Shown piece after piece: positions 46,615-57,676 of a DNA stretch of 64,000 nt. Position 1 is the stretch's first letter, and the number at the start of each line of letters is the position of its first letter. The stretch covers positions 992,001 through 1,056,000 of the forward strand of contig WAID01000004.1 of assembly GCA_016584495.1 (NCBI GenBank), in the 5' to 3' direction. Origin of the DNA: Celoporthe dispersa. Taxonomy: Eukaryota > Ascomycota > Sordariomycetes > Diaporthales > Cryphonectriaceae. The position numbers were made by a program, and so were the translations under genes. Below the pieces are notes generated by a model. The model saw only the letters and a program-made list of their open reading frames with translations, was not told the origin of the DNA and did no database searches.

Positions 46615-49600
46615 GATGTGCTCCTCATGGACACCGACGATGAGGCCACAATATAGTAGCCCGGTCGAGAGAGACAAGTCAGCCAACCCAGGGCGGGCGT
46701 TACGCCGAAGGACAAGGACGAGGACGAGGAGGGGGTGAGAGGGTGGTGATCCGGATAGGACGGACGGGCGGAGTGCGCGGAGTTGACGAGGAACCGTGTC
46801 CAGGCCAAGGCTCCAGATCAGAGAGGAGGGGGGGAGGGGGGAAGGGGAAGAGAGGGGGCAAAAGGTCGCCTGCGCGCACACTAGAAAAGAATAGGAGCAG
46901 TAGGGAAAGAGGAAAGGAAAGAAGAGAAGAACAACTGTCGTGTGCTCTATTCTGGCCCTTGGGTGGTGGTCGAGTTCTCGTCGGGTTGGAGGAGGGGGGG
47001 GTGTGGAGGTGGTAAGGTTAGAGGACACCGAGCAAGGAGGTGCGATTGCGTGAGGCGATCGAAAGCAAAGGGTTGGTTGGCGGTGGGGAGCTGGTAGTGC
47101 GCGTGTGTGTGTGTGTGTGTTGCAGCGTGCACTGCCCGAACGGTGGGCTGGCTTGGGATTGGGGCCTATGGAGGGCGAGACACGAGTGGAGGGCAAGGGG
47201 CGGTGCGGATCACGGACGCCAGTCCAGTACCTTGCTACCAGAGGCATTAGTACTCGGGCTGCTGCTATGGATACGCTGCAGGGCCCTGGTAGACGCTGCC
47301 CCGGGGGCCTGCTCCGCGCGTGTGTAGTGTACCATACCAGGCACCACAGAGGTGCCGCACTACTACGGTACCGCTCACCACTCCCGCTACAGGGCCTCCA
47401 AGGCCTGCGAGGCCCAGGGGGGGAAAATCAGGCCGCGCCAAACCACAAGAGGCGTTGGATCCACAAGGGCCCCCAATAGCGCCCCACAGCGTGATAGAGT
47501 CAACCAGTCGGGAACAATGGGATCTGGTCACACAGGCCACAGAGGCCAGACCAACCCAGTTCTCTTTCCCTCTTGCAGATCCGTCGTCAAGTGCCGCAAG
47601 CATCCATCCATCACCCATCCTCGCTACGTCAATCCTGACTGGCGATCGGACCCTGGGGAGAACAACAATAACTGGACCAGCTACACGTAGACAATAACAT
47701 GTTATTGTTTTTGTTGTTGTTGTTGTTGGACGTGCAGGCGAAACTTAGTTTTACTTAAACCCCCTCGTGGGTGGACCTCCAGTCTTGTCGGTGGGCACTC
47801 TTCAACGGCTGGCTGACCTGTGTGGTTGGTAAGGATTGTCTGATTCAAGAGGATGCAGAGGTGAGGTGTCTTATCTCTTTTTAATCCCCGACACCCACCG
47901 CACCCATCAGGTTTGTATGGATCAGATGGATCAAGGGCTGAGCGATCTGACGCTGACTACAGGCCGGGGTGTTCAGTCTGAGGGGGTGCGTACCCGTACG
48001 ACTTGTTTCGTTGAATGATACAGAGAGGTAGGCGGGCTCGTCGCCAGGCTGTGTCTGTCTGTCCGTCACTGCGGCTTGACCGCAGGCGTTTTCCTCTTTG
48101 GCATCAGGAGCCCAGCCCAGGGCAATTGATCGCCGCGGAGGCTACTCGCTGTCTTGCACGAGCAATCACGCCGCAGTGCTCTTCTTCCCCTGCCGTTTTC
48201 TTTCTCTCCCATCTCTCCCTCCTGTCTCCTGGTGTGAGATCTCGCTGCTGAATGTCTGTCTCAGACACGAACACAGCTCGACCGCCAGACAGAAAAGATA
48301 GCACGGAACAGGGGGCCAAGGCCAGCTCTCGAGCACGACTTGCCTCGCTCTGCTTGTTCTCTAGTGAGCCCAATTAGCTCGCTTTCTGTCCGAAACTGGT
48401 TTGACGCGTGCTAGGGCATGGCCTGTCTTGCCCTATGGAGCCAACCCCCAGAGCCAAGCCCAAGGTCGGGGTCAGAGCTAACGCCTGCCTGGCATCTTTG
48501 CTCTGGTGAGCAAGTGCTATGTAGGTAAATTTATGTGCCCAGTGCCTGTGCCTACCAAGAGGGATAAGCAGACTGAGGGATTCCATTCAGGAGAAGGCTG
48601 ATGAGGTGAGATGCTATACGACATCTTCAGTCTCCGGACGAAAAGGGGGATGGGCCATGGAAGACTCATGGAGGGCAGGTGGCCGGGTCCACGGCAGCCC
48701 TATTAGTAAGAAAGACAGGGTTGCTGAAAACAAGGTTCTCCTGGCTCCAGCAGTCTTTCCATATAGCGCCTCCACCTATGCTATAGGGTATCCAGTTCCC
48801 TATGTATATGGAGGCAATATATCACAGTGCCTCGCCAAGCAAGATGAGATGTCTACATGTACTTTTTTGGTGACTCTGCAATCAGAGAATAGACATCTTT
48901 GTCTATATGCTGAGGCTTGTGCTGAAACGTGCTTCCTCTGGCGATGTATAGCTTCCGCCTAGACCTCAGTGCCAACCCCTCCCAGTATCAAATCGTCAAT
49001 GCCGCGGGTAGGAGGGAGGCACCAGCGCCTCATTTCCTTCCCCACCGCGCGATGCCACTATCGGGGAAAGGCACACACAAAAATCACACATACTCGCCTT
49101 GACTGTATCACATCGGGCTTGTTTGTGCTGAGGTGTGAATGGGAGTTAGTTGGAGGCCTCGCCTCCATCGCCACGGCGCTTGGTCAGGGCTGCGAGGGCG
49201 ACAGCCGAAACGCAAGGAAAGATCAGTTCGGCAACGTGCATGCCGTAGCGGTCTCTATTAACCTCAAACTCGACGTGGAATCTAGCGAGCTCAATACCTA
49301 CAGGAGAACGTGTTTGGCCATATAGGAGCACTCGAGATGATGACCAAGATTGGGAAGGGCGGGGGCGGAGGCGGAACTATGGAAGATAGCCAGACTCTAA
49401 TGAATGGAGAGAAAGGGGATCGTAGTAAGGAAGAGAGGTAGGGGGTTCTTATCCTTCTTCCTGTTCTTAGGGTATTCGGCGACCTCCCACTAGTACTTTG
49501 ACGGGGCGTTGATTAGCTCGTAGTCGTCGAGCAATTCGTAGTACAGTCTGATGAAGACGGAAACGGTCATGATGGGCAGAAATAAAAGTTTGACTAGTTT

Positions 49601-50347
49601 GTTGGTAAGGATGTCGAAGAAGTAGTCGAGGCTGACTATGAGTGTTTGTGTCTGTGATATTGAGTCCCCGACTTAGGGCAGCAGCAGTGAATTAATATTT
49701 TGCTGCCCTGGTTGCCTGAATAATGTGTTACTGCACATTTTATCAGCAGTGAAGCTACTGACGCTACTTACCACAGGTGATCTTAATGAAGCTTGGGTAA
49801 GAGGGAAGTTAATTGGTAGCCTGTAGAAGCTGCCTTGCGGGGTTTAAGTAACAGGGCTGCAAACACATCCTGTCAGGGAAAGTTACATCATGTTCTTCCA
49901 TATCCAGGTTATGCTGTCCTGGGTGAGTACAAATAACAGGATCAGAAGCTAACATGGGCCTGATCGAATCTGTCTTTTGAGTGCTTCACTAACTAATCAC
50001 TGATGATGTTGTGAGGCCACTGTTTGGAAAAGTAAGTTGAGGCGATCCACCAAGAATGTTGTTACTGGCAGCAGCATATGCTCCTTCTTCAAGACCTACT
50101 ACTAGAAACATCATTTGTGTTCTCTTACTGGTTGCTGCCAAAGCTTGCAGCTTGAGGAATGCAGACTTGTCTGAGGGAGCGAAGACCATGCTAATGAGCG
50201 CTCAGAATGGTGTGGGATTCTGACCCAGCCAGCTCTCTCAATCAAGCCTCTGGACAGTTACTCTTGCAAGATGGAGACAGAGAAAACATGTGGGGATAAT
50301 TTTCTTTTTGAAACTGGCTGCACGGGTGTTGTAAGTATAGCTATGTG
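46615..50347. other. intergenic, partly repeat-derived
   Basis: 3.7 kb without a supported gene. A (TG)n tract (47101-47120) and a (GTT)n tract (47703-47728) next to a palindrome ACAATAACATGTTATTGT (47690-47707) lie in the left part. At 49676-49710 AGGGCAGCA and TGCTGCCCT form a hairpin. On the minus strand about 49640-49493 a hydrophobic frame ends ELLDDYELINAPSKY, possibly the last exon of a lost gene. A 66-codon minus frame at 50189-49989 has no recognisable family. Confidence 0.4.
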
Positions 50348-50461
50348 GCCTTCGTTTGTTGTTGTCCTTGTGACCGATTCAGCACGCTTGGGTTGCACGA
50401 GCCCTTGCCCATTGCCTTGACGTTCGTCCTTTCGTGCGACGGCGCCCGAGTTTCTGGTTCA
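50348..50461 (-). repeat. 114-bp dispersed repeat, copy 2 (inverted)
   Basis: Reverse complement of 19195-19308 over 114 bp with two mismatches. On the minus strand it begins immediately after the pogo-like frame reading FLKRNPEIQ, so it may have been inserted into, or joined onto, that transposon relic. Confidence 0.9.
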
Positions 50462-50464
50462 CTG

Positions 50465-50842
50465 TATTTCTGGATTTCTTTTTAAAAAAGCTTGAGTCCA
50501 TTAGTTTCCGATGGCTTGAGGGTCTTTCTGGATATCGAGGATTTTCTGAGCAAAGCACCTTAGTTCTAAGTAACTGGGTGGAAGCCCTAAGCTTGAAGCC
50601 CTAAGCTTTCCTGCATAAGAATCTATTCAACTAGCTTCTTTTCTTGAACAATTGAAAGCCGTTGCTGGTTTTCGTGTGCTGTTTTATATGGCTGTGCTCC
50701 TTAAATACGTTCTCGAAGAGTAGTCTTTGGAATACCCCATTCCTTCGAGGCTTTCCGTTGAGACACCACTTTCCTGACAGCCTCAACAGCCTGGGCTAGC
50801 TCAGATTCGGTATAGGGCTTCGTCGTCGTCGTATCGATATTC
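50465..50842 (-). mobile_element. pogo-type transposase relic (N-terminal part)
   Basis: On the minus strand a Psq/CENP-B-type helix-turn-helix is readable: YTESELAQAVEAVRKVVSQR, then KASKEWGIPKTTLRER. After an in-frame stop it continues GAQPYKTAHENQQRLSIVQE and, after another stop, ILMQESLGLQ. A frame change leads to CFAQKILDIQKDPQAIGN, stop, WTQAFLKRNPEIQ. This order (HTH, second DNA-binding helix set, WTQAFLKRNP) is that of pogo/Fot1-like Tc1-mariner transposases. The stop codons sit where Trp or Gln is expected, as C-to-T (RIP-like) changes would produce. The catalytic DDE domain is missing. Confidence 0.75.
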
Positions 50843-51524
50843 AGTGAAAAAATGAGGTTATTCAGATTAAAATTGGTTGAGAAAAGGTTATAAAACTAAA
50901 GGTGGTTGCAAAAGCGGTGTGGTCTGCTAGGGTGGGCGGAAACACCTCCCCCTGCGACTTACCTCCCAAAACCCAGGAGCTCGAGGGAGCTGGCTTGGAG
51001 CTTGATCACTAGAATAACTGCCCTGGGGATTCGTGTTCTTGGTGCATTGCAAGAATTGCAATGAAGCATCTCATCATTTCCCAGGGCAGGCAAGGGCGAT
51101 GTGACATGAAAAGGGTGCAAGGAAAGGACCATGAATAAAATGAACTTCTGGGTTAGGGTTCAGAAGCATACTCCCAAACACAACAGAAGGCATTGGGAGC
51201 ATTCGTAGGTACTTAAAGTACTGATGATCAATGGATGTCAACATTAAGTATGGAAAGGAAGAAAACAGTCATCATTTTTAGCTCGCAGTAAAAGTGGATG
51301 TATGGAGAGGAAATGGAAAGAGGAAGGAACAAGGAACCAGGAACCTGGAGGAGGGTCAAGGGCACTTTCCCATGTCACAAAATGGGGTTAGATTAAAATT
51401 ATTGGCGCAAGCTCAGCCGACTCGTACTTGAACTTCCCAACATACGACGTCACACCTTGATCTCCTCTCTGCTGTTCCAGCTTTGTCTCACCTCTCCAAC
51501 ACACAAGACTGTCGCCCTCGAGCA
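50843..51524. other. upstream region of ORC4
   Basis: Contains the presumptive ORC4 promoter. AT-rich sequence near the transposon relic changes to mixed composition near the gene. No other feature seen. Confidence 0.5.
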
Positions 51525-53939
51525 ATGGCACCAATGGCCACCCCGGGCAGCAGAAAGCGCGGCCGCCCTCGCAAAGACGAGGTCGACCAGAAGCCATCCT
51601 CCAAGAGGGCTCGACGAAACTCGCCTGCTGCGACCGAACACACGACCCCTAGCTCCTTGAGGTCTCTTAAATCCAACGCACTTGGCGCCAGCACTCGCGC
51701 CGCGGCACAGTCAGGGAGAGGAACAATTGAACCGTCAGCCGCCTCCACGAGGGATATCAATGGCATATACGATTTCCAGGGCTCTGACGGGGAGCAGAGT
51801 CCCGTGAAACCCCTATCTAGGAGAACACGAGGAGGAGGCCGCTCGACTGCTACGACAACACGCACGGACGTGAAGTCTGCATTGACGCCAACGAAGAAGA
51901 AAGCCATAAAGAGGAAACCAGAGCCTTCTGCCGCACAAGACTCTACATCAGGAACCAGAGGTGTTCGGCAAGCGACGTCCAGGCAGAGAGACGACCGCGA
52001 TGACGAAGTCGCTGGGAGCACGGTTTCAGAGACCGAGGCGGAGGAAATTGAGGCTTCAGACACTGAAGGTTTGCTCACGCCATCAGCTGCGAAGTCAGCA
52101 AGAGCGTTATCACTAGCCGTGACCAACAGCGCTGTACCCAAGGTCAAAGGCATCCTCACTCCTAGCAGGAGGCTTAGCCAGCGAACTGCCAAGACTGTCG
52201 CCTTCGACGAGCCTACGACCGACAATCCTACCGACGAAATCTACTTTGCTGATCTGCCGAAGAAGCCTGTCAAGTCGAAACCACCACCCAAGACGCGACC
52301 ATCTGGAAAGGAGAACAAGCTGCTCGGGAATGCAGACAAGGCCGAAGATAAAGAGGAGGAGGAGGAAGACGAAGAAGATGATGAGGTTTGCATCATATGC
52401 TCGAAGCCAGACTCAGAGCCGCCCAACGAGATATTATTTTGCGACAGCTGCGATATGGCTGTGCATCAAGTGTGCTATGGTGTGGTCAAGATCCCAGACG
52501 GTGACTGGCTGTGCAAGGACTGCTCTCGAGACTCATCCACTGGCGCTATTGTGTCGGACAAGAACACCTCGATCACGGCCACTGAGGACGTGCCTGACAT
52601 CACCAACCTCGAGCAACACCTACGCTCCTTGCAGCGGGTCTTACTGGATCGATGTACCGGTAGGCGCCGGATCAAACTGCTGGGACAGGACGACGCCTAC
52701 GATAAAACGCTCCAGCTGGTCGAGCAGACCGTCCTGGCCGGCGAGGGGAATTCCATGCTCGTCATTGGTGCCAGAGGGTGCGGGAAGACTACTATGGTGG
52801 ACTCGGTACTCTCTGGCCTCAGTCTGGAGCACAAGAGCGAGTTTCATGTTGTCCGGCTGAACGGCTTCATACATACCGACGACAAGTTGGCGCTGAAAGA
52901 CATCTGGCGGCAGCTGGGCAAGGAGATGGAAGTCGATGATGACCTGATTGGCAAGACCAATAACTACGCTGATACGCTGGCGTCGCTGCTTTCGCTCTTG
53001 TCCCACCCCTCAGAGTTCGCAGAGGCCCAAGAAGGTATCACGTCCAAATCGGTGATCTTCGTCATCGACGAGTTCGACTTGTTTGCAACTCACGCCAGAC
53101 AGACGCTTCTGTACAACCTTTTCGACATTGCCCAAGCAAGAAAAGCACCCATCGCGGTATTGGGCCTGACTAATAAGATTGATGTAGTAGAAAGCCTCGA
53201 GAAGCGAGTGAAAAGCCGGTTCAGTCACCGCTATGTCTATATGTCTCTGCCCAAAACACTGGCCGCATATTGGAGCGTGTGCAGGCAGGGTCTTGTGGTC
53301 GATGACGAGGACGCAAAGTCAGAGGGGCTTGATATATCGGTCAAGGGGTTCACCAAGTTCCATGATTACTGGACCAAGAAGACCGATGCGCTTTTTGAAG
53401 ACCAGGCATTCAAGGACCACATCGAGTATTACTACTGCAGCAACAAATCCGTGCCAGCGTTCCTGGGAAGCTGTGTGCTGCCCCTAGCAGGCCTCTCCCC
53501 TACAGACCTGACCCTGCGATTTGGTCCGACCCTGTCCAGTGGCCCGCCCGACTCGAAGCTTCACCTTCTCGGGTCCCTATCAGATCTAGACCTATCGCTT
53601 CTCATCTCCGCAGCCCGCCTTGATATCGTGGCTCATACGGACACTGTGAACTTCGCCATGGCCTACGACGAGTATACAACACTGATCGGACGGCAGCGCG
53701 TGCAGTCGGCCACGGCGGGAATGATGGCCCTGGGTGGAGGTGTGCGGGTCTGGGGCCGAGGCGTCGCTGAGATGGCGTGGGAGCGGCTCGTGTCTTTAGG
53801 GCTCCTTCTTCCCACCGGGATGGGCGGTAGGCACGGCGGCATCGAGGGTAGGATGTGGAAGGTCGACGTGACGCTGGAAGAAATACCGGCCGCGGTCAAG
53901 CTGAACGCGGTCCTTGCCAGGTGGTGCAGGGAGATATGA
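51525..53939 (+). CDS. ORC4: origin recognition complex subunit 4 with AT-hook and PHD finger
   Basis: A single 2415-nt exon, 804 residues, no frame break. The ATG at 51525 is the first in frame; upstream codons lack one. An AT-hook core RGRPRK lies at residues 12-17. About 270 disordered, charged residues follow. A PHD finger spans C289-C333 with ligands C289, C292, C306, C309, H314, C317, C330, C333 and the usual W328. The AAA+ domain follows, with Walker A GARGCGKT at 415-422 and Walker B VIFVIDEFD at 510-518. The C-terminal lid and winged-helix region ends RMWKVDVTLEEIPAAVKLNA. ORC4 is part of the six-subunit complex that marks replication origins and loads MCM helicase. The AT-hook recalls fission-yeast Orc4, which binds AT-rich origins by AT-hooks. 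The PHD suggests reading of a histone tail; that is inference. Confidence 0.95.
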   Translation: MAPMATPGSRKRGRPRKDEVDQKPSSKRARRNSPAATEHTTPSSLRSLKSNALGASTRAAAQSGRGTIEPSAASTRDINGIYDFQGSDGEQSPVKPLSRRTRGGGRSTATTTRTDVKSALTPTKKKAIKRKPEPSAAQDSTSGTRGVRQATSRQRDDRDDEVAGSTVSETEAEEIEASDTEGLLTPSAAKSARALSLAVTNSAVPKVKGILTPSRRLSQRTAKTVAFDEPTTDNPTDEIYFADLPKKPVKSKPPPKTRPSGKENKLLGNADKAEDKEEEEEDEEDDEVCIICSKPDSEPPNEILFCDSCDMAVHQVCYGVVKIPDGDWLCKDCSRDSSTGAIVSDKNTSITATEDVPDITNLEQHLRSLQRVLLDRCTGRRRIKLLGQDDAYDKTLQLVEQTVLAGEGNSMLVIGARGCGKTTMVDSVLSGLSLEHKSEFHVVRLNGFIHTDDKLALKDIWRQLGKEMEVDDDLIGKTNNYADTLASLLSLLSHPSEFAEAQEGITSKSVIFVIDEFDLFATHARQTLLYNLFDIAQARKAPIAVLGLTNKIDVVESLEKRVKSRFSHRYVYMSLPKTLAAYWSVCRQGLVVDDEDAKSEGLDISVKGFTKFHDYWTKKTDALFEDQAFKDHIEYYYCSNKSVPAFLGSCVLPLAGLSPTDLTLRFGPTLSSGPPDSKLHLLGSLSDLDLSLLISAARLDIVAHTDTVNFAMAYDEYTTLIGRQRVQSATAGMMALGGGVRVWGRGVAEMAWERLVSLGLLLPTGMGGRHGGIEGRMWKVDVTLEEIPAAVKLNAVLARWCREI

Positions 53940-54004
53940 CGGGTCCGCTGTATTCGAATTCGTCAGGTCGGATATGTGTCTCTGCATGCTCTAGGCTACC
54001 GGAC
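53940..54004. other. 65-bp tail-to-tail spacer
   Basis: Only 65 bp separate the stop of ORC4 (plus) from the stop of the rhodopsin-like gene (minus), so their 3' UTRs almost certainly overlap. Confidence 0.7.
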
Positions 54005-55383
54005 TCAGGAATGAGCCTCGTGCGTATCCACAACCTCTCCCGGTCGGTCATGCGCGGTTGTCTCGCCCGACGAGATGGAACCGCAGTTTTCGTAGTGAAG
54101 CTCGGCCTCCTCAGTGACATGTATGACGCCCTCGGTCAAGTTCTGCACGCTATCGCTCTCGGCATTGGTGTCTCCGTCCACCTTCTTGCTGACCCGGGAC
54201 CGAACGTTGCTCGTGCTGAAGGTGGTCTGACTCGGCTTGCGGGGAACGAGGCTCAGGTCTCCGTCCGGTATAGCCGTTGCCTTGATCTTGCCCGCCACGG
54301 TGTTGAGCTCGTACGGCGTATTGATGGCTGCCGAGAGGGTGCCGGAGAACATGTCGAACAGGTCCTTCATGGTCGGGATGCACGCCGTGATCACGGACAG
54401 GTGGTATGAGCTCTGCTGCCACATGGTGGGGGCCACGGCGAGCCAGGTGGAGTCGTTGTCCTGGTAGAGGTAGTCCGAGCTCAGGAGGCTTGGGATGAGG
54501 GCGACCAAACACCTGCGCGGCAGGGTGTCAGTTTTTTCTCCTTCACGACCGTATTATGACGAAGATAATAAAGACAACAACAGTCTCGGGGCTCAGCTCA
54601 GATTCGGACTCACGAAATACGAGTGAGGAACAAGCCGATCACAAGGAACTTATTATTCAGGTCGGTCTTCACGTCCCACACCATGGCGACAGATAGCAGA
54701 CAGAGCAGCAGATCGGTGATGATGCTCATGACGCCCCTGTACAGGTAGATGGATGCGATGCTCGGACATTGTGACGGGGACCTCGAGCGCCAGGGCTGAG
54801 GCAGCGGACACTGGAGGAGCGTCGCCACGAGGGCCGAGACGAAGAAGGCCAGTATGAGAACAAGGGTGATCTGTGCTGCCTTGCGGACCTTGCCGTAATT
54901 ATTAATGTGCTTGATGAGGAGGCACGAGCAGACCTTGGAGCACGAGACAGCCGCGAGGGCCAGAATCGAGGCCCCATATTGCAACTGGGCCAAGGGGGAG
55001 GCGGGGGACGCACACAGACACACGATCAGCTGGCTGTTTCACCTTCGACAAAGGAGCGGAGAGGAGGGCGCCCAGGCTTCTGGAAACATGCTCACCTTTT
55101 GGACTCTGTCTATGTCGGTTCCAACGGCCGAGATGTGTTTCCCGAGGCCGTCCTTGGCGGCCAGGACAGTGAGCATAGCCTGGCCAAACATCATTGCCCA
55201 GCCCAAGACGAGGATGGCATCGAACCTGTGCACGGAGAGGCCGGTATAGCGATGGATGAGGGCCTTGGCGACTATACTCGAGGTCATGACCAGGGTGAAG
55301 CTCATGGTCACAATGACGATGAGAGCCGAGTGATCATTCTGGTTTAGGGTGAGCAGTGGGCTCGACACCACGACGTCGGTCAT
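54005..55383 (-). CDS. rhodopsin-like (SAT4-family) seven-helix membrane protein
   Basis: Read leftward: exons 55383-55096, 54984-54614 and 54512-54005 (1167 nt, 388 residues, no frame break). Introns are 111 nt and 101 nt, both with donor GTGAGY. It begins MTDVVVSSPLLTLNQNDHSA, a short extracellular tail. Helices follow, such as ALIVIVTMSFTLVMTSSIVA, FDAILVLGWAMMFGQAMLTV, LALAAVSCSKVCSCLLIKHI, AAQITLVLILAFFVSALVAT and GVMSIITDLLLCLLSVAMVW. The C-terminal third is a hydrophilic, Ser/Thr- and acid-rich cytosolic tail. This is the fungal rhodopsin domain family (Pth11-related/SAT4). Members are orphan seven-helix proteins; none of the CFEM cysteines of PTH11-class receptors is present here. Ligand and pathway are unknown. 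Confidence 0.88.
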
Positions 55384-57676
55384 AGCGGCAGCGGCGCAGC
55401 AGGAATCACGGCTGTCTGGTGAGAGCGCAGACAGCCAACAAGACTACTGCGAGGAGTTTTGCGCGAGAGGAGGTGTTGTTCTCGGTTGCTCTTTGAGATG
55501 TCTCTTTCAACGTTTTGACCACAGGACAGATTTCATGTCCACGGCTGGGAGAGGGCGCTGTTGGGGGATAGGGCGATATGTCAAGATCCCCCTTCTCCGA
55601 GGACTGGCGAGACGTCGAGGATCATACCGGGCAGATGTCCTTGATATTCGGTAAATAGGGTCGCTCAAATCGGCATCACGCAAACTCAACCGATCTGTCG
55701 GTTGACAAGCAATCTCTGCTCCTTCAGTCGCAGCTTCATAAATAACTACCATCCCCAGGCGCCGCCCGCCGCCACGTGTGAGGTGTCCTGAGGAGAGTCA
55801 GGGAGTGGCTCGACAAGGGGAGACGTAAACAGCAGAACAGCCGCCCGCATCAACACACTGCGCACACCGGTCTATTTCATCGCCCGCCAGGATCAAAGTC
55901 TTTCTTTATTGCGCCGGCTCGAGCAGGTCGGTCAGGGCAAAAAGCCCAGCGAGCTGCGTGCGGCTCCAGACGGAGGAAATAGGCTTTCGCTCTCTCGGGG
56001 GGCGCATGAACTTCCCCCCTCGCAACGCACTGGCCGGGTCCCGCTGCGCCCCCCTCCCCTCTCCCTCGCCAGTTCACCAGCACTCCGTTCCCCAGTTTTT
56101 ATTTCCTGGCCTGATCGCCACATCTTGAGGGTTCTCGCTTGTGACTGATCCTGGGCTCACCCTTCCTCGAGATGGTGGTCGGATGTCGTGGAGACAAATG
56201 CTCCGCCGTCGGCAGGCAGAAGAAAAAGGTGTTCGGCACGAGTCCATATATGTGTCCTCGCTCGGCCGGGGCCTGGGGAGCGGCGGAGACATACGACAGT
56301 CCGCATGTGAAGGGCAGAGGGGTGGATGGGGTCATGTTTTGTGGCTGGGAGGGAAAGGCCCGACTAGGGGGAGCAGAGCATGAGACACATGAGCCCCCCC
56401 TTTGTGCTGCAGTGTCTGTCTGTTGGCTCCTGGGTGTTGGTCCTCGGCAGTCCGTTCCCAAAAGCCTCTCCTCGACGGTGATCAGCGAACCACCCAATAG
56501 CCATCAGGGCGCGCCGAGGTTCTCGTTGCTCACTGGGTCCCGACAGTACGGGCCGCGTCGTTTGGTTGCGCTTTCGGGATCCTTTGCCTCCCTTCCCCGG
56601 GGCCAACTAGCAGCGCCGAGGCGACAGAAGTCTGTCCTGTCTGTCGGGGCGGGCCATTCTCGCTTGTATCTCAGACTGCTGTGCTTCCGGGTACATTGCA
56701 AAGGAGGCATAGGAAGAGAGACGACGTGCCTCCACGGTGGCAAGAAGAAGAAGAGATGCTGCGCGCCTGGAGTCGCAAGCGGTCAGAGGCAGGCTGGAGA
56801 AACGCGAGACCCTGCGCGCAGAAAGTTTAATCTCCAACAGCCATGACTGTTCGTTCGATTGCGACACGTTTGTTGGCACTAATGCGAGTGTGCGTCCGGA
56901 ACGGGACGGATGGTTACAGCAGTTGTGGGCGCAGGTTGACGTGCGGACCACGCAAGCCTGGAGGTTGCGCTCGGATGAGACCTGCCCGGGTGAGCAGCAG
57001 GGTCTTTTTATGTTGTGTGCAGGAATGCTCACAGGTCCCAAGATGACCTGAACGCCGGCAGCTTGTTTTATCTTTCAGTGCACTCAAGGGAAAAAGAAAC
57101 GAGAGAGAAGAAGAAGAAGAAAAAAGAGGGCAGAAGAAATTCATTGCTGCTCGTGTAGGCGAGATGTGATGCTTGTCATATGAGTGTTCATCTGGTCAAG
57201 TGGTCCTTGTTGGTCGTTTTTTATATTAACTTGTTTATTTGTTTCACTCTTAACAAAGCAAAAAGAAGGAGAAAAGGAGAAGGAAAATAGGAATGGAGAA
57301 AAGAAAAAAGTTCCCCAGGCAGATGGTGCCAGCAGAGAAGGTAACCCCCCCCCCCCGATACATCCACCAATGCGAGGCTCTGCTTCTACTGGATCCCCCC
57401 TGCAAGAGGCTGCAGTAGGGGGAGGTTTTATTTTTATTTTTTTATATTTTATTTTCTTCCCTTTCCTTCTCTGCAGCCCAGGATAACCACCTGCAGGCCT
57501 AGCAGAGACAAATGCGGCGTCGTCACTTTTCGTTATCTTCAGGCAAGGCCGCCCTATGCCTCTCCCACACATTCTCTTGCTCCTCTTTCTCAGCTCTCTG
57601 GCAGCAGGCAGTCTCTCCATCCCGCCACAGAGAACACGGCTTTTGGATCTCGTCCCATAGCTAGCTGTCCTTCGAC
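55384..57676. other. intergenic region
   Basis: 2.3 kb between diverging genes (rhodopsin-like on minus, permease on plus), so both promoters lie here. A C-rich zone at 56035-56065, a (GAA)n tract at 57108-57125, a C12 run at 57346-57357 and T/C-rich sequence at 57430-57470 are the only structures. A 224-codon plus frame at 56172-56846 has no domain. Confidence 0.5.

Noticed and set aside
50560..50610. GAAGCCCTAAGCTT tandem pair with CCCTAA, possible interstitial telomere
   Set aside because: Only two CCCTAA units within a 14-bp duplication; not a telomeric array.
56172..56846. 224-codon plus frame
   Set aside because: No domain; random-like composition in a divergent promoter region.
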